The notes under the pieces were generated by a model, which was not told the origin of the DNA, made no database searches, and worked only from the letters and a program-made list of their open reading frames with translations. Shown here piece by piece: positions 19,226 to 29,907 of a stretch of DNA of 64,000 bases. The first letter of the stretch is position 1; each line of letters opens with the position of its first letter. Where the stretch lies: assembly GCA_016169945.1 (NCBI GenBank), contig JADLSH010000254.1:744001-808000 (forward strand), read 5' to 3'. Both the position numbers and the translations under genes were made by a program. The DNA is from Trachythela sp. YZ-2020 (Eukaryota > Cnidaria > Anthozoa > Malacalcyonacea > Clavulariidae).

Positions 19226-21212
19226 AAAATGTAATAATAATAATAATAATAATAATAATATTTATTCAGGAAGCTCCATTCACCGGAGTGTTTTACAAGA
19301 AGGTCCTGCGATATATATCATTCAATATTATAAAAGTTAAACTAAAACTAAGCTATATTAAAAATTTTAAAATATTTACAAAGTGTGATAGATTACGTAT
19401 AGAAAGTTCAATTACATTAATTGTTTTAGCTTTATTTTAAAAAGCTGAAAATTATTAGATTGTTTTAGTTCAAGAGGTAATGAGTTCCATTCAGACAGAG
19501 ATTGGTATACAAATTGTTGTTTTCCCCAATTTGTTCGAGAGAGTGGTAGATGGTAGTGGTTATTTTGGCGGGTTTCATAGGTATGAATTTGGGAGTTTTT
19601 TGTCAGGTGAAAATCAAAGTCGACCATATTGTTGATGGATTTGAAGGCACAGATACAACGGTGGTATTTTCGGCGAATGGAAAGGGGTTTCCAGTCAAGA
19701 GTGTGTAAAGCTTCAGTAGCAGAGGAGTGGCGGGGAAGATCAAGGATAATTCTGGCAGCGTTATGTTGTAGGGTTTGGAGGTGATTCATCAGAGTAGTGT
19801 TATTTTTGTCTCCCCATACGATATCACTGTAGTCGAACAGAGGGAGGACAAGGCTGTTGTAGATGGTTAGTCTAGCTTGTAGTGGCAGTAAATACTTTAT
19901 GCGGCGAATAAGGCCAAGGCGCTGATTAACCTTCTTGCTAATGTTGTCAATATGGTCTGACCAGGTTAGATTTTGTTGGATCGTCACTCCCAAGTATTTA
20001 AAAGCGTTCATTCTATCAAGGGTGGAGTTATTGACAGTGATGGAGACATTTTCGAATTTGGTGAGCTTTCGAGAACTACCGTATAAAACAAACTTGCACT
20101 TGGAGATATTAAGTGTCAGAAGATTGGCGTTGAACCATTCGCATAACCGTTTTAAGTCAGAGTTTAGTTTGCTTTCAAGATCGTCAGCGTTGTTTGATGA
20201 AAAGTATATCACAGTATCGTCAGCATATAAGGATATTTCGCAATGATTAGTACAAGAAGATAAGTCATTAACGTATAAAAGGAAAAGTAGTGGACCCAGA
20301 ACACTACCCTGAGGAACTCCGACAGGAACGTGCTTGAATGAAGAAACAGTATTAGCTACGGCAGTGACTTGATTTCTATCCGTAAGGTATGACTTGAACC
20401 AATTAACGGATTTGTTGGAGAGACCAGATGAGATAAGCTTGTCAAAGAGAAGGGAATGGTCAACGGTGTCAAAGGCTTTAGACAGGTCAAGAAACACAGC
20501 TCCCGTTACTAAACCCTTGTCCATGTTTCCTAAAATGGTGTCCGTGAGGTGTGCAAGTGCAATACTAGTGGAAATTCTAGGTCTAAAACCAAACTGACGT
20601 GGTGATAATATCTTGTTTTCAATAAGGTAGGTGTAGACTTGAGAGTGAACTGCTTTCTCGAGAACTTTGCTGATGGTTGGAAGTATTGTGATTGGTCTGT
20701 AATTGCTAGCATTGGATTGATCACCAGATTTATAAATTGCTGTAACTTTGCCAGATTTCCAGATTGACGGGAATGTCGAGGAGTCAAGTGAACGATTAAA
20801 TAATTTGGTGAGAATAGGACTTATGATGCTGGAGGAGTCTTTAAGTAGTCTTGCACTGATTTTATCTAGTCCTATAGCTTTGTTTGTTTTAAGCTTGGTC
20901 AGAACACTGAACACATAGCTCTCTTCGACTGGATGGAAAACAAATTCATTTTCCGTAGAGCTACCGGAAGATTGCTGATTAGTGCACAGATTCGGACAAA
21001 GATGTTGTAGGTTATTTTTTATTTTACTTGCTAATTTGGATCCTATGGTGGAGAAATGATTGTTCAATGACTCAGCTATTGACTTTGGGTCAGTGTGAGA
21101 GACGCCATTGGATACAATACAGGAAGGTGAGGAGTGAGATTTTCGGGAGGAGATGTTGTTTAAGGTTTTCCATAATGCTTGCTGGTAAGATGGCGACGTT
21201 TGATAGCGTCAG
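19226..21212 (-). pseudogene. 5'-truncated LINE with reverse transcriptase
   Basis: A minus-strand frame, 19,412-21,067, encodes 551 aa from an internal Met. The same frame reads on upstream (YQQALWKTLNNISSRKSHS) to about 21,210, where a stop occurs. Reverse transcriptase blocks appear in order: FRPRISTS, LDLSKAFDTVDHSLL, GVPQGSVLGPLLFLLYVNDL, the catalytic LYADDTV (near 20,214-20,228) and FKYLGV. A C-terminal region with AARIILDLPRHSS and WNSLPLEL follows, typical of CR1/L2/jockey-like elements. The endonuclease and ORF1 are missing, so the copy is 5'-truncated. The 3' end is a TTA-type microsatellite tail (19,230-19,260 on plus), as expected of target-primed reverse transcription. The retained frame is intact, suggesting a fairly recent insertion. 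Confidence 0.92.
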
Positions 21213-21684
21213 CACGAACAACTTTTCTATCAGTGTTTTGCATTTTCTCGCGGCCTTTTCTGCCATTTTAGTAGTGATTTGTTTAACTAATTGACATACA
21301 TTGCAAGGCCAATGGTTTTTTTTCATTTCCGTAAATGTCAAGGCATTAGGTCAAAGGGCATGAAAGCAATGACGTAGTAACAAATGACGAATTACACGTC
21401 ATGCACACGCCATCACAACTTTCTAGTAAGATGGCGACCGCGGGACGAGTTTTTTACAGAAGATAGACATCTGTCCATACTTAATCTGTGATCACAGCAA
21501 CCCAAACTCCCAAAGTAATGTTCGTGTGTTCAACTGTTTATATGTTTTATGACAAAATAAACAAATATTCGCGTAATTTTGTATTTTTCTGGTTTCCTTT
21601 AGCTATAAAAAAGAAACCAGAGATTTACGCAATATTTTTGCACCACCGAACATATTCGTGAAAATGTTTCCCCCCCCCTGTAAT

Positions 21685-21926
21685 AGGCAGCTTTAGCAAA
21701 CACAACGCGACGTCAAAGAGGACGTGAAAATGGCGTAAAAATGGCGTGGGCATATCCATAGATGGGCATATCACGCCATTTTTACGCGTAAAAATGGCGT
21801 GTGCACATCAGTGAGCTCTATATATATGGAGCTCACTGGGGCACATCCATAGATGGGCATATCACGCCATTTTTACGCCATTTTCACGTCCTCTTTGACG
21901 TCGCGTTGTGTTTGCTAAAGCTGTCT
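21685..21926. mobile_element. 242-bp palindromic element in the right arm
   Basis: AGGCAGCTTTAGCAAACACA at the left matches the reverse complement of TGTGTTTGCTAAAGCTGTCT at the right. The pairing continues through ACGTCAAAGAGGACGTGAAA to a centre at CAGTGAGCTCTATATATATG. Flanked by TAAT/AAT, it interrupts CTGTAATGTTGCC, which is continuous in the left arm, so it is a true insertion. It also contains internal repeats of ATGGCGTAAAAATGGCGTG. Confidence 0.85.
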
Positions 21927-22200
21927 AATGTTGCCACGAGGAGTTTTCGTGAAGATTGCGCGAGACTTTCAAATTATTTTGAACCTTTTGTTTTAGATTC
22001 TCGTTCTTGATGAACGAGGGAAGGTTTTTCACTCCCAAATGGGAGTAAAGCTTTCAATTTTCGATTGGGACTATTCTACAATCAATTATTTTTGGATACT
22101 GTAATATAAATACAGATGTGTACCTACCTCCTCCACAGGCGCTTTATTCATTGGAGCGGGCTTGGAAAATTAGGGAAGGGACGCACGGGCGGCATAAAAA

Positions 22201-22452
22201 ATGCGGGTAAGGCGAAGAGAAGCGCCTGCTGACCATTTATCTGAAATATTTACTTTTATTAACAAAAATCATGTGCTGCTGACTAATGTTCTCAAGATGG
22301 CAGAAGCTATTCACCATTTAATATTTGACTATAATCGTCCGGAGAAAGAGTTTGTTAATGATTCTTATGAACGTAGGCTCTTACAAAAGGTTAAGGAAGG
22401 TGGGAAAGTACTTTGTCCTAACTGTCACGCTACTGATGGCAAAAATAAATGA
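22201..22452 (+). CDS. Hypothetical 83-aa ORF inside the 1.5-kb TIR element
   Basis: ATG at 22,201, stop at 22,450-22,452. The start is basic (MRVRRREAPADHLSEIFTF). The C-terminus has KVLCPNCHATDGKNK, a single CxxC pair reminiscent of a zinc ribbon but incomplete. It begins 77 bp inside the element's left end and is the only intact frame in that half. No family recognised; it could be a chance or residual frame of the element. Confidence 0.3.
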   Translation: MRVRRREAPADHLSEIFTFINKNHVLLTNVLKMAEAIHHLIFDYNRPEKEFVNDSYERRLLQKVKEGGKVLCPNCHATDGKNK

Positions 22453-22994
22453 GCATATATACTTTTAGATTTGTTATACATATTTGTTATTATTTTGCAT
22501 ATAATTTTCCTTTCAAGTTATACATATTCGTAGTCAAATACATACTCATACTACATACTGAATGACACATTAATGATGTCGACATCACTAGCACTGAAGT
22601 CAATTGAACCCTTCGCATTTTGAGTGCATTTTTCGGTGTTGTCGCCCATCGAGACTGAGGACAAAAACACTTTGATTCAACGTTTCATATTTCGATTAAT
22701 ATGGATCATATTTCAGCAATAACTTTTAAAATATATTTTTTTTTAATTTAACAGCTCTATTTGGCACACAAATAACTACTCATTATTGTACATAACTAAC
22801 ACAGACTAATATAGAAACATAACACTTGTAAGGTGCCAAAAGTGGCGAAGCACAAACGAGACCAGGTCCCATGCATGGTGCTCACCATTAGACATGACAG
22901 TACAAACAGAACAACAGAAATATAGAATAGAAAAAAGAAGAGAGAATGGAAAGCAAGAAGAACAGTAAATTAAAAGAGAGAAGAGCTAGAAAAA

Positions 22995-23482
22995 GATCTT
23001 TTTCGACTTTACATGGTAATAATTCATTTCCGTATATACGGTATGGAAATTCAACCGACTTGTGTTTTCTTGTTACCGTCAACACCTTGCACTTTTCTGT
23101 GTTAAACTTCATCCTCGAATCAATGCTCCACTTTTCCAGCATGGTTAAATCTTCTTGTAAGGATTGGCAGTCGTCTGCTGATCTTATCTCTCTGTATAAT
23201 TTCGAATCGTCTGCATACAATGCGGAGTTTGTGCCGGATGAAACATTATCGGGAAGATCATTGATAAATATTACAAAAAGTAATGGTCCCAGAATGCTAC
23301 CTTGCGGTACACCCGATGTCACAGGAGACCATGATGAGGCAACGCCCTCGATAACAACTCGCTGTCGTCTGTCGTTCAGATAGCTTTCAAACCAACGTAA
23401 AAGAGAACCGTTTATACCATGCATTTGTAGTTTATGTATGAGAATGTCGTGATCTACGGAGTCAAATGCCTTTGAGAAATAT
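22995..23482 (-). pseudogene. Reverse transcriptase palm fragment captured in TIR element
   Basis: About 160 residues of uninterrupted RT sequence on the minus strand: SKAFDSVDHDILIHKL, WFESYLNDRRQRVVIEG, SGVPQGSILGPLLFVIFIND, the catalytic ALYADDSKLY and MKFNTEKCKVL. Homology starts abruptly before SKAFD and stops after PCKVEKD, where other elements continue DLG. Both ends are therefore internal breaks. The sequence differs from the LINE at 19,226-21,212 and comes from another non-LTR family. No endonuclease or 3' tail is attached. Confidence 0.88.
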
Positions 23483-23682
23483 ATCGTTTTACGCTGTGAT
23501 GGGCAATATTTCAGGCAGATTTTTTTGGATTCCCGATTGTCGACATTTATGCCTGATTTTCGACCATTATATGGCAGGCCCTTCGTCACTCTTTCCCCTG
23601 ATGCAAAATATCACCCGCGCGGGAAAAAGGGCCTGAGGAGGAGGTAGGATGTGTACGAAGAAGTGGCATTTAATCCATTTAT

Positions 23683-24123
23683 TAGTGGTGGGCGATACTG
23701 GGAATTTTGACTTCGATACGATACCGGTTACTTTTGCCTCGATACCACTGTTTCGATACGATATTCGATACCGATACTCAAAATTGTATATGAATGTATA
23801 CCGAAATTTCAATATAGTAAATTCAACTCAAATGATATTTTTCAACTCAAGTATATACATAAGTGTCCGTGTCCCTTCTATCCTTGTATGCACCAATAAT
23901 ATCCCCATTAACCCTCCCCCTACCAATTGCTCCTCATGAGTCCCCCTGTTAATCGCAGTCCGGTTATGCAAGAGTTCAGTGACAATTCAGTGACTAAAAC
24001 TCAAAATTTCGTAACACGTGACAAGTATCGAAATTGTCGATACTTGAAAATACTATCGATACCGATACGATACTTGCAAATATCGAAGTTATCGATATTT
24101 TTTCGATATATCGCCCACCACTA
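23683..24123. mobile_element. 441-bp hAT-like MITE with an 8-bp duplication
   Basis: The termini TAGTGGTGGGCGATA and TATCGCCCACCACTA are perfect inverted repeats, flanked by CCATTTAT on both sides. An 8-bp duplication is typical of hAT transposons. The interior is rich in CGATACGATACC-type motifs and non-coding. It splits the right-arm copy of the 46-codon frame. Confidence 0.85.
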
Positions 24124-24848
24124 CCATTTATCGGGCAGAGAAGCGGCGAGACATTGCAATGGCTACATAATTGAGGAAATGTCGAAGGACACAAAATCGA
24201 ATATAAAATACATGGCACTACTCCAAAACCCGACGAAACTTGGTTGAATTATTCTTTAGTCAACTAGCATTGTGTTAAAGCAGAACATTTGGATGATACT
24301 TGCGAGGCTCGGCGATAAAAAGCAAACAAATCGGCAAAATATGGCTGAAATCGTGTTCTGGCGGGGGGTAAGTGAAATGAAATGTGTTATATCTCAACAA
24401 AACAATATCATTCCTTATGAAATTTATAATAATTATATTAAAATAAGCATATTTTTTCATCCTATTACAAAAATGTTTGGGAAATAAGAAAACATAGACT
24501 TTGCCAGGTGAATGAGTAATTTGATGCATAATTAGCAGTTGACCTGGGATGGTGCATAGTCATTTTCTTGTAAAATATGATACCTTGACAAATTTCACCC
24601 TCCAGTGACCACCCATAAAAGCAACCATTCTAAACACTATAAGCAATTCAGAAAGGCTGTAGCTTTGGCGGTTCAGGATTTAGAGCTATGCCGACAGTGC
24701 TGTTTCTGGGCGTGGTCATTTTCAGGACTTTCGCCCCGGATTCGGGTTTTGGCACATATGCCATGTTGACCGCCATGGTCATTTTACCCTAAAACAGTTG
24801 AGATAATCTGTCCTAAATGAAATGCATACAAACTCCTTTACAGGTCCT

Positions 24849-25366
24849 AGACTTATAATGTAGATTGTAGAAGTGTAGTGCGCTCACTTCCATTGGCGAG
24901 CACTTCCTTAGATTCTAGAGTAAAATTTCCTTAGATTTGTGAAATTTCCTCAGATTTGTTGAAATTTCCTCTAAACCGTAATGGGAATCACGTGCACTTT
25001 TGCCTGTAAACAGTGCTCCCGATCAGTTGAAAATAATCATTGCTTTAATTATATTTTTGATTTTTCAATTTTTAAACACTGACATCTCACTTATGAGTTA
25101 CGCCAGCACTTTTTGTTGTTTTATCAGTGCATTACTTCATCTCTATATAATAGACTTTATTATAAAATATATTTATTTTAATAGGCAAATATATGGCCAT
25201 ATAATCAATAAATTTCTTTAAAATTCCTTAAAAATTCTATTTCCCTAAAATCCTTAAAAATTAGTAAAAATGTAAAAGTTTCCTCGTTCTAAGGAACTTT
25301 CCTTGAAAGTAAGAACGCTGGCCATGTGGTATCGCGGGCTAATGTTCGTGTGCAGGCTATTCGTTC
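24849..25366. other. AT-rich spacer
   Basis: Between the 6.9-kb element and the hAT-like element. It contains short repeats of AAATTTCCTCAGATTTG type (24,920-24,975). No gene, RNA or transposon ends were recognised. Confidence 0.4.
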
Positions 25367-26135
25367 CAGGGTTGGTATATTGGCCTTTTTGAGGCCAAAT
25401 AACTCGATTTTGGCCTTTTTTTTTCTTGTTTGGCCTCGAAAAAAAAAGTTGGCCATTTGGCTACTTTTTGGCCTCTTTTCATTTCAAAGAAATTTTTAAA
25501 AAATTTATCAATCTTTAATAGTTTAAATGTTTAATTGTCATAATAATGTAGTTATCAATGGTAAATGACGTAGTAATTTACTGATTATTGTAATATTAAA
25601 TTATACATTTTTGAGGATCATTTAATCCATAAATGGAATAAATTAGTTGTGCCGATTGGCCCAATTGCAATGCTGATAACCAATAGCAATTAAATAAGCG
25701 CTGTTTTCGCAGACGTCCGCCTCGGCAGGTTCATTATATATAAAGCAATTCGATGAAGGCTTTATTATTTAGCATTATTAATTTTGCATTTTCCATTGAT
25801 TCTTAAGCTGCATTTTTTTACGTTTTCTAACTTTCAGGGCGATAGGCCGTGGATGGGGGCCCCTAACTGTCGGAGGCCCTTAGTTTTTGAACTAACCCTA
25901 CCCAATGAGCGTTACGCCACCATTCGAAATCATTCTGTTAACCTCTTTTTGCTGACAACTTAACAGCTCCATCGGGGAAAAAAATTCCTGGGCACGAGAT
26001 TGCAATTTAATTTGGCCTCTTTTAGCTTTTTCTTGGCCTCTTTAGAAAAATTTTTGTTTGGCCTCTTTTGGTAGATTTTGGCCTCTTTTTGACAGCTATT
26101 TGGCTCCAAAGCATGCGCAGGACCTACCAACCCTG
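25367..26135. mobile_element. Non-autonomous hAT-like element (769 bp)
   Basis: It starts CAGGGTTGGTA and ends TACCAACCCTG, 11-bp perfect inverted repeats of hAT type. Both sides are flanked by the identical 8-mer ATTCGTTC (25,359-25,366 and 26,136-26,143). Near each end are runs of TTGGCCTC and TTTTTGGCCTCTTTT, forming imperfect sub-terminal repeats of the kind hAT transposases often bind. No transposase frame. Confidence 0.92.
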
Positions 26136-26360
26136 ATTCGTTCCCGAGCTTTACCTGTTCAAATCGCACTTTAGTTAATCTCTGTTGCAGTGTGTGTCAA
26201 TTCTGTTGAGAAGTCAGGTTTTGATGCAACATATTTTATGCTGTGTTGGGTGATTGCTGTTGCAATATAATATTTGATCTGTATGTCTTTTCTTGCGGTA
26301 ACTTGCGTGTTTATAGTGCCGTTGTCAGTTTAATTTTGTTACTAGTACTTCCAATAAATA

Positions 26361-29300
26361 AAAATATACAGATTTTAAATTCACACTTGTGGGGAAAATA
26401 TTTTCTCGTATTCGAACCCCCCAGTCATTTTTTCCAAACATCCGTTAGGAATTGGCCACTGAATGCATGACATTTGACTAGGTAGACCCAACATTGCTCT
26501 GAGATTTTCTCGTATTCGGAGCGTGTAGAGACATGCATCCACCCTTGTTATCCTTTTTGCACACTGCATGAAATAAAAATGTTTAAAATTTTGGTATTAG
26601 ATTAAATCTATACTTTATTAATACTGGATAGCTCTATCGTTCTAAACAATTCTCCCTAGAAGTCCAGTAAGGGTCATCCTTCCTAAAATATATTTATTTA
26701 TGCTGGATAGCCCTACCACTCCCTAGATTTTCACACGCCTTCTACGTAAAGATGTAGCAGCTATATCGATACTTTCAACGGTAACTTTAATATTAAAAAT
26801 GGAAAAACATTTGCATAGCAAAGCCAAGAACATAACCATACTTCCTTTAATTATATTTTTAATAATTTTTACATTTCTATTTCAGTTGGATTTGTGAAGG
26901 ACGTAAGGACGTTTTCCGCCAGACGCCAGTGCCTATATCGCCTGCAAGACAATCAGCAATAGTGAAGCAATGAGTGAACCCAGCCAGAACGTCCCACGCA
27001 TGCCCACTTCGCCTGTGTTGAGGGTAAATATTGAGAATGTCAATTATATATATCATTTGTTTTTCTTCGAATTTCAGTTCTCAAACTTCTTAGCTCAAAC
27101 TGAAAGAATACTTTGCTGAAAGAAAATGTAATTTAATGAATTCGTCACACAACAATATAAATAGCATAAACATTGAACCAGGGATTATTTTAAGGACATT
27201 TTATCACTGCACAAAGAGAAAAGGATAACATTTAAATTTAGCGGCATGTTGAACACGGCAGTGGAAGCATGGAGCACTGAGTAGCTCTGTAACTTATCTG
27301 TTCTTCAGTGTAGTACTGAACTACATGAAAATATTTAATTAATTAATCCAATACAGAGCAGTTTTAACGGAATTGGTCAGTTGGAGATGGGGAGGGGATT
27401 AAGCAACCCAAGGAATCCATGTCAAGAGACCTAACTAGGTGATGAACTGGAAGACAACGAATTTTCGTATTTTTGAGATTCTGCAGGAGTCCTGAATTTA
27501 AGAATTTTTAGACACAATGTTTATTTATTCTATATATAGAGAGACCTGAATATAAAGAATAGTAACATTATAAAAGCAATGTTATTGCTGCACCAATCTG
27601 ATTAAAATCTATTACTGCACAAATTCTGATTTATCACTCCACAAATCTGATTGACCACTCCACAAACTGGTTATCACTGCACCTTAAAATAACCCCTACA
27701 TTCCACTCCCACGTTGGAGATATATTAAATAGGGCTGCTGCTTAGGTATAATCTCTCTCGTAGCCGCTCTTTGAGTCCTTGGTCCGCCAGAGTGGCTGCT
27801 TACTTGCACACAATACTCCATTCCCGATTGTTTAAGCTTGACTAATCACAGTGCATTGACCCAGCTATGCTGAAACCTTCGATATTCGCTTTCCGTTTGC
27901 ACGATTGATTATTATCTGAACAACAAGGTTAAATGCTATGTTTCTGTTTGAAAATTACTGACCTGAACGCCGACACGTGTGTTGAAAATACGATCAACAG
28001 AGTTGCTACAAAGTCCAGTGAATTTTTAAGGATTTTTCAGTGGTGGAGCAAAACGCGCAAAAGGACCCACCACTGACAAGACGTCTAATTAGTTCCTTCT
28101 ATTAAAGGCCTGTTTCAAACGTCGAATTGTTCATGTATGTGTCGATCACCAGAAGAGGTGCGGTGGGGGGTCCGGGCCATAGTCCATCAGAAAAAAAAAA
28201 TGGAAAATTGCGGCTCAGAAAAGCCATTTCCCGCATTTTCTGGCGCCGAATTAAAGCGGTTTTGGTGGATTAAGTTGCTTGGTTTGGGCTAATAATATAC
28301 TCGGCTCTTTTTGTTCGGCCAAATAGAATATAGACTTTATACTTCTTTCCAGTTCACACCTAAGCTTTCAAATTTTGCTGCGCATACTTAATTTGTTAAA
28401 AACATGGACTTATGTTAGTCCATTTTAGGGAAGATTAGGCCCCCAGGCCTGTTGTTTTTCATGTCCATGTAGAGGTGGTTCTTTATGTCGCTACACGAAT
28501 TATATATAGGCTTGGGATTGGGGTTAGGATTGGGGGTAGGATTGGGGTTAGGATTGGGGGTAGGATAATATACATTTCGTGTAAGGCTACCTAAAGAACA
28601 TACCCATTACAGTACACGTTATTTAACTGTAGCTAAAATGTTGTGTTTACTCACCACCAGCTATGCAGAATAAAAACTACCATTCAACTGTTGTCACTTG
28701 ACAGAAGACAGAAGTGGGTGGGAGTTGAAGTAGAAGACGAACAACTAAAAGGACCTTTTGTTTGCATTTCACACTGTTCATTGAATAGAACAAAATTATT
28801 TCAATTACTATTTTGTGAAAGGACCCAGTCAACAGGGACAGCAAGCCCTTTTTCCCTTCAGTGGTGCCTGTTTCCTTCAAAGGGCGCACTGGGGCAAATG
28901 CCCCACCACGACACTGCATGTATTAAAAACTGCCCTGAGTCAAAACCTGACTTCAACGTATGTTATTTAGAAATGTTGTCTGATGTTCTGTGACTTACAC
29001 CTAGTTGAAAGTTGCAACAATTTTGTTGCCCGTTTAGTTCAGTGGTCAAAAACGTTCAACGCATGCCCACTTCGCCATATGTTTAAAGTAAATATTTAAA
29101 ATGTCAATATATTTGTTTTTCTTCAATTTTCAGTTCTCAAACTTCTTAGCTCAAACTGAACGCAAATGTAATTTAATGAATTTCGAACAATTACAAACAC
29201 AGAAATAACATAAACACTACATTGACTCCCACGTTTGAGATAATATATAGGGCTGCTGTGTAAGTAATCACTCTCTCTCGTAGCCACGCTCTTTGTGAGC

Positions 29301-29907
29301 GACTGCTTACATACTTGCACAATCTACCCATAGCCATTCTCGATTGTTTTAGCCCGGTTGACCAATCACAACTGAGCCGTTTTGTGAAATTACGCGCGAA
29401 ACTATTGCAGGAAGCAAGGTGTGACGATGCGGCAATTCAAAATTTACATATAGGACGGACGAATAACGCTATAGTTTTCGTATTTTTCATGTAAAATGTT
29501 TTCTGAAAGAAAATTTGAAGAAAGATAAAGCTTAACTCTTAAACACAAGCATCTAACGTGCGTATATTTTATTTGAAACGCTAAGATTTTTGCCGCCGTT
29601 GAGCAGTGAAACGTACACAACCGAACTGATGTAAAATGTAGACAGTATCACACTTGTCATTCGGCATGGATTCGTACAACACCGAATGCCGAGGCGTTTT
29701 TACAATAAACGCTTTCGTCTGCACCGGTATTAAATGATTACCAAACCATTGATTTATTAAACCAAGTCAGCAAATTATGCTTAGTAAAACTTAGACTTGC
29801 TCCAAGATTCTCTTTCATTCAATTCATTGTCTTTCTGTATTGATCCACTATGAGTGAGACCCAGCCGTAGTTCTAGAAAATCAGAAATATGCGCAGAAAG
29901 AAAAGGG
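26361..29907. repeat. Array unit related to 2,948-6,000
   Basis: Similarity to the left array begins abruptly at 26,369 (AGATTTTAAATTCACACTTG, as at 2,945) and follows the 3.07-kb unit. Differences include loss of about 45 bp near 26,680-26,720 and of a stretch near 27,490. At 28,235-28,700 it carries a block (GGCGCCGAATTAAAGCGG onward) absent from the left units but present in the 2.2-kb units to the right, so it is a hybrid of two repeat types. No supported gene. Confidence 0.75.
28508..28566 (+). repeat. G-rich GGATTGGGGTTA short tandem repeat
   Basis: Four to five copies of a 12-base motif alternating GGGGTTAGGATT and GGGGGTAGGATT. Degenerate versions occur in the other units near 31,845-31,870, 33,025-33,050, 36,355-36,385, 38,525-38,550 and 41,300-41,325. 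It could form G-quadruplexes; it is not a perfect telomere repeat. Confidence 0.7.

Larger units (their letters stand above)
22124..23647. mobile_element. 1.5-kb TIR element with a 9-bp target duplication
   Basis: The ends CTACCTCCTCC and GGAGGAGGTAG are 11-bp perfect inverted repeats, flanked on both sides by GATGTGTAC. The left arm at 18,684-18,692 holds one copy of that site, uninterrupted, which is the pre-insertion allele. A 9-bp duplication fits Mutator-like and a few other superfamilies; no transposase is visible. Inside are an 83-codon plus-strand ORF (22,201-22,452) and, in the opposite direction, a reverse transcriptase fragment. It appears to be a non-autonomous DNA element carrying foreign sequence. 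Confidence 0.85.
17951..24848. mobile_element. 6.9-kb element with inverted arms of about 970 bp
   Basis: The left arm (17,951-18,917) begins AGGACCTGTA. The right arm (21,650-24,848) ends TACAGGTCCT and is the reverse complement of the left once three insertions are removed; the remaining length then agrees (about 970 bp). The AG...CT termini and long inverted repeats recall Polinton/Maverick ends, but the flanks (GATTAAT left, AGACTTA right) show no 6-bp target duplication and no polymerase or integrase gene is present. It could be a non-autonomous long-TIR transposon, or an inverted duplication made by other means. The core holds a foldback, a LINE fragment and about 300 bp of unrecognised sequence. 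Confidence 0.75.

Noticed and set aside
19935..20597. Plus-strand frames across the LINE
   Set aside because: Antisense shadows of the reverse transcriptase.
17951..24848. Confident Polinton/Maverick call
   Set aside because: AG...CT ends and long inverted arms fit, but no 6-bp target duplication and no polymerase, integrase, ATPase or capsid-like gene is visible.
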